DNA of 64,000 nucleotides from Arion vulgaris. Its lineage: Eukaryota > Mollusca > Gastropoda > Stylommatophora > Arionidae. Under the pieces are notes generated by a model that saw only the letters and a list, made by a program, of their open reading frames with translations, ran no database searches and was not told where the DNA came from. The DNA is taken from positions 70,158,366 through 70,222,365 of the forward strand of contig CM036758.1 of NCBI GenBank assembly GCA_020796225.1. The letters run 5' to 3'. Position numbers and translations under genes: made by a program. Positions 61,873 through 64,000 of the stretch are shown piece after piece; position 1 is the stretch's first letter, and each line of letters begins with the position of its first letter.

Positions 61873-62136
61873 AAGATGAAAGGAAGTTGTGTGTTGACGG
61901 GGCCCGAGAGGAAAGCAAAGAATAGTACCACTGCGACCAAAAAGGAATACCGTAAGAGGCGACTGATGTAAGACCTATTGAATCTACCCTAGTAAATAAA
62001 AAGCATCGCAGAAATCAGATGTGCTGGACTACTTATAGGCGCATAACTGGCACAACTTACAATTGCCCCTAGTCTCAGATCACATACCAATCACACAGTG
62101 GTTAACAAGTGGTCGATATGGAGTGTTTGAAGAATA
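61873..62136 (+). mobile_element. SINE-C copy whose tail leads into an array
   Basis: It runs from gtgtgttgacggggcccgag through taggcgcataactggcacaa to gtggtcgatatggagtgttt and gaagaa. Where a GAA tail would follow, a TAC-rich array begins. Confidence 0.93.
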
Positions 62137-62955
62137 CTACTACTACTACTGTGAATATGGTACTACTACTGTGAATATGGTACTACTACTACTGTGAATA
62201 TGGTACTACTACTACTGTGAATATGGTACTACTACTACTGTGAATATGGTACTACTACTACTGTGAATATGGTACTACTACTACTGTGAATATGGTACTA
62301 CTACTGTGAATATGTTACTACTACTACTGTGAATATGGTACTACTACTGTGAATATGGTACTACTACTACTGTGAATATGGTACTACTACTGTGAATATG
62401 GTACTACTACTGTAAGTATGGTACTACTACTGTGAATATGGTACTACTACTACTGTGAATATGGTACTACTACTGTGAATATGGTACTACTACTGTAAAT
62501 ATGGTACTACTACTGTGAATATGGTACTACTACTACTGTGAATATGGTACTACTACTGTGAATATGGTACTACTACTGTGAATATGGTACTACTACTACT
62601 GTGAATATGGTACTACTACTACTGTGAATATGGTACTACTACTGTGAATATGGTACTACTACTGTGAATATGGTACTACTACTGTGAATATGGTACTACT
62701 ACTACTGTGAATATGGTACTACTACTGTGAATATGGTACTACTACTACTGTAAATATGGTACTACTACTGTGAATATGGTACTACTACTACTGTGAATAT
62801 GGTACTACTACTGTGAATATGGTACTACTACTGTGAATATGGTACTACTACTGTGAATATGGTACTACTACTACTGTGAATATGGTACTACTACTGTGAA
62901 TATGGTACTACTACTGTGAATATGGTACTACTACTGTGAATATGGTACTACTACT
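62137..62955. repeat. 20/23-bp minisatellite
   Basis: The units are tactactactgtgaatatgg (20 bp) and the same with one extra TAC (23 bp). They alternate in an irregular series, about 38 units in all. Confidence 0.96.
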
Positions 62956-63110
62956 GCGACAACTACTTGTACTATGACTGTCAGTATTGCTACTATCTAC
63001 TACTACTATTATTACTACTACTACTACTATTATTACTACTACTACTAATACTACTACTACTAACAATAATACTATTACTACCAACTACTACTACTACATA
63101 ACTAATACTA
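62956..63110. repeat. (TAC)n-rich microsatellite
   Basis: Degenerate TAC and TAT triplets lie between the array and a SINE-C fragment. Confidence 0.9.
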
Positions 63111-63111
63111 T

Positions 63112-63435
63112 AGAAATCACACAAAGTGATTAACACGTGGTTTTCTTCTTCTTCTTTGCGTTCGTTCTTTACGACCAATTTTAATCACTCTTTGTCATAT
63201 GTTTGATCTTTGCCAAGAACATGTATACGTTGCACATTGGTTTGGCAGGCCCCTAAACGCATAAACACGTTTAGGACATGTGCATCCGATTTCAGCTAAA
63301 CCTCCTTAGTCGCCTCTTACGACATGTGTGGCAGGTAACAGTGGTTCTATTCATTACACTCCAAATTTGGACCCAGGTAACCACTCGGGCGAAATCACGT
63401 GGTCGATATGGATCATTGGTAGAAGAAGAAGCAGT
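63112..63435 (+). mobile_element. SINE-C 3' fragment split by SINE-B
   Basis: The sequence gaaatcacacaaagtgatta and acacgtggt are followed by the insert, then tcacgtggtcgatatggatc and agaagaagaag. Removing the insert restores the C end. Confidence 0.9.
63142..63395 (-). mobile_element. SINE-B copy nested in SINE-C, with TSD
   Basis: The perfect 8-bp duplication cacgtggt flanks it (63134-63141 and 63396-63403). The reversed GAA tail, gtatacgttgcacattggtt and ggtaaccactcgggcg are all present. Confidence 0.95.
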
Positions 63436-63482
63436 TAAAATCTCTGAAGTAAAGGAATGCATAAGGATGCGGTTATCTGCTT

Positions 63483-63745
63483 CTTCTTCTTCCAACGTTC
63501 CATATCGTTCACTTGTTAAACCACTCCTTGTGGTTTTTATATTATCTGAGCCTAAAAGTGATTGTACGTTGTGCCAGTTATGCGCCTACAGGTAGGCCAC
63601 CAGCACATACCATTTCAGCGACGCTTTTTATTTACTAGGTAGTTTCCTAGGCCTCTACATCACTCGTCTCTTACGACATGCTTTGTAGGTCTCAGTGTTA
63701 CTATTCTTTGCTCCCTTGCAAGCTGCAGCAACACCCGAGTGGGTT
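63483..63745 (-). mobile_element. SINE-C copy, full length
   Basis: A reversed GAA tail leads through gttgtgccagttatgcgcct, cttacgacatgctttgtagg and tactattctttgctcccttg to the head. Confidence 0.93.
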
Positions 63746-63856
63746 ATATACAAAGGGAACTAATCCAAACAGAAGGAGACGCAACCGTTAACATTTACCA
63801 TGAAATATGCATGAAGGCTTGGAATAGTGCAAACTTATCCACAAAAAACGATCACG

Positions 63857-64000
63857 TCATAGTTCATAGTTCATAGTTCATATGTACGGTTCCAACTTCA
63901 CTGCAACGGGTCACCCCATAATTACTCCGTTCTTGTACCAACGAAAATCACACGAAACGTTAACAACTGTGTCCTGTGTGAAATAATTCTAGAATGAAAC
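63857..64000 (+). repeat. Dispersed repeat R9, copy 2, with three 9-bp array units
   Basis: Short atagttcat units are followed by gtacggttccaacttcactg and gcaacgggtcaccccataat. It matches 8640-8775 and runs off the window edge. Confidence 0.75.

Overview
This window looks like intergenic or intronic DNA from an invertebrate animal, and I find no convincing host protein-coding gene. No open frame shows a conserved host domain, and the longest ones (266-287 codons) lie inside tandem arrays whose unit length is a multiple of three. The content is eukaryotic: tRNA-headed SINEs, 5'-truncated non-LTR retrotransposons (LINEs), miniature inverted-repeat DNA transposons with target-site duplications (TSDs), and many minisatellites. 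A mollusc is my best guess. One SINE (family F) carries a 3' region resembling a SINE domain I recall from molluscs, and RTE-like LINEs with trinucleotide tails are common there. This is weak evidence, and other lophotrochozoans or crustaceans are not excluded.

Family names used here are local labels. SINE families: A (head ggtggcgtctgtggc), B (head cgcccgagtggttacc, GAA tail), C (GAA tail, 3' end gtggtcgatatggagcg), D (head gagagccgtggtagcg), E (head tggctacgtggttaag), F, G (head gcgtgttcgtagcgcg), H and I. LINE families: L1 (GATAA tail), L2 (RTE-like, ATG tail), L3 (GAA tail), L4 (RTE-like, GAT tail), L5 (C-terminal C2H2 finger, TTA tail), L6 (GAA tail), L7 (ATT tail), L8, L9 (C-terminal CCHC-like finger, ATG tail), L10 and L11. 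DNA elements: MITE1 (hAT-type, about 165 bp, six copies), MITE2 (hAT-type, about 455 bp, three copies), a 468-bp element with perfect 25-bp inverted ends, and a 324-bp element in a TTAA site.

Layout. 0-10 kb holds a 20-bp array, an LTR-like block with a 60-bp array, nested SINE-D/MITE1, L4, L6 with a SINE-B inside it, and a 38-bp satellite. 10-20 kb holds SINE-G, MITE1, L8 with a nested SINE-G, SINE-E with the 468-bp element inside it, L9, SINE-A with a nested SINE-B, MITE2 and a long L2. 20-30 kb holds a three-level stack (L4, SINE-D, MITE1), a satellite split by MITE2, and an L5 inserted in a SINE-C. 30-43 kb holds minisatellites (31, 44, 33 and 48 bp), L9, L1, L5 and SINEs. 43.5-46.5 kb is one 47-bp satellite of about 64 units. 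47-64 kb repeats the same families, with 34-, 43-, about 45-, 13- and 20/23-bp arrays.

The most useful observations concern how these parts relate. SINE-A shares its 3' end with L2, as expected if L2 machinery mobilises it. SINE-B and SINE-C share a GAA-type end with L6. Several minisatellites appear to have formed inside recognisable transposon copies (L9, SINE-H, SINE-C, L8). About 18 arrays cover roughly 11.8 kb, or 18% of the window. All percentages and alignments were made by eye.
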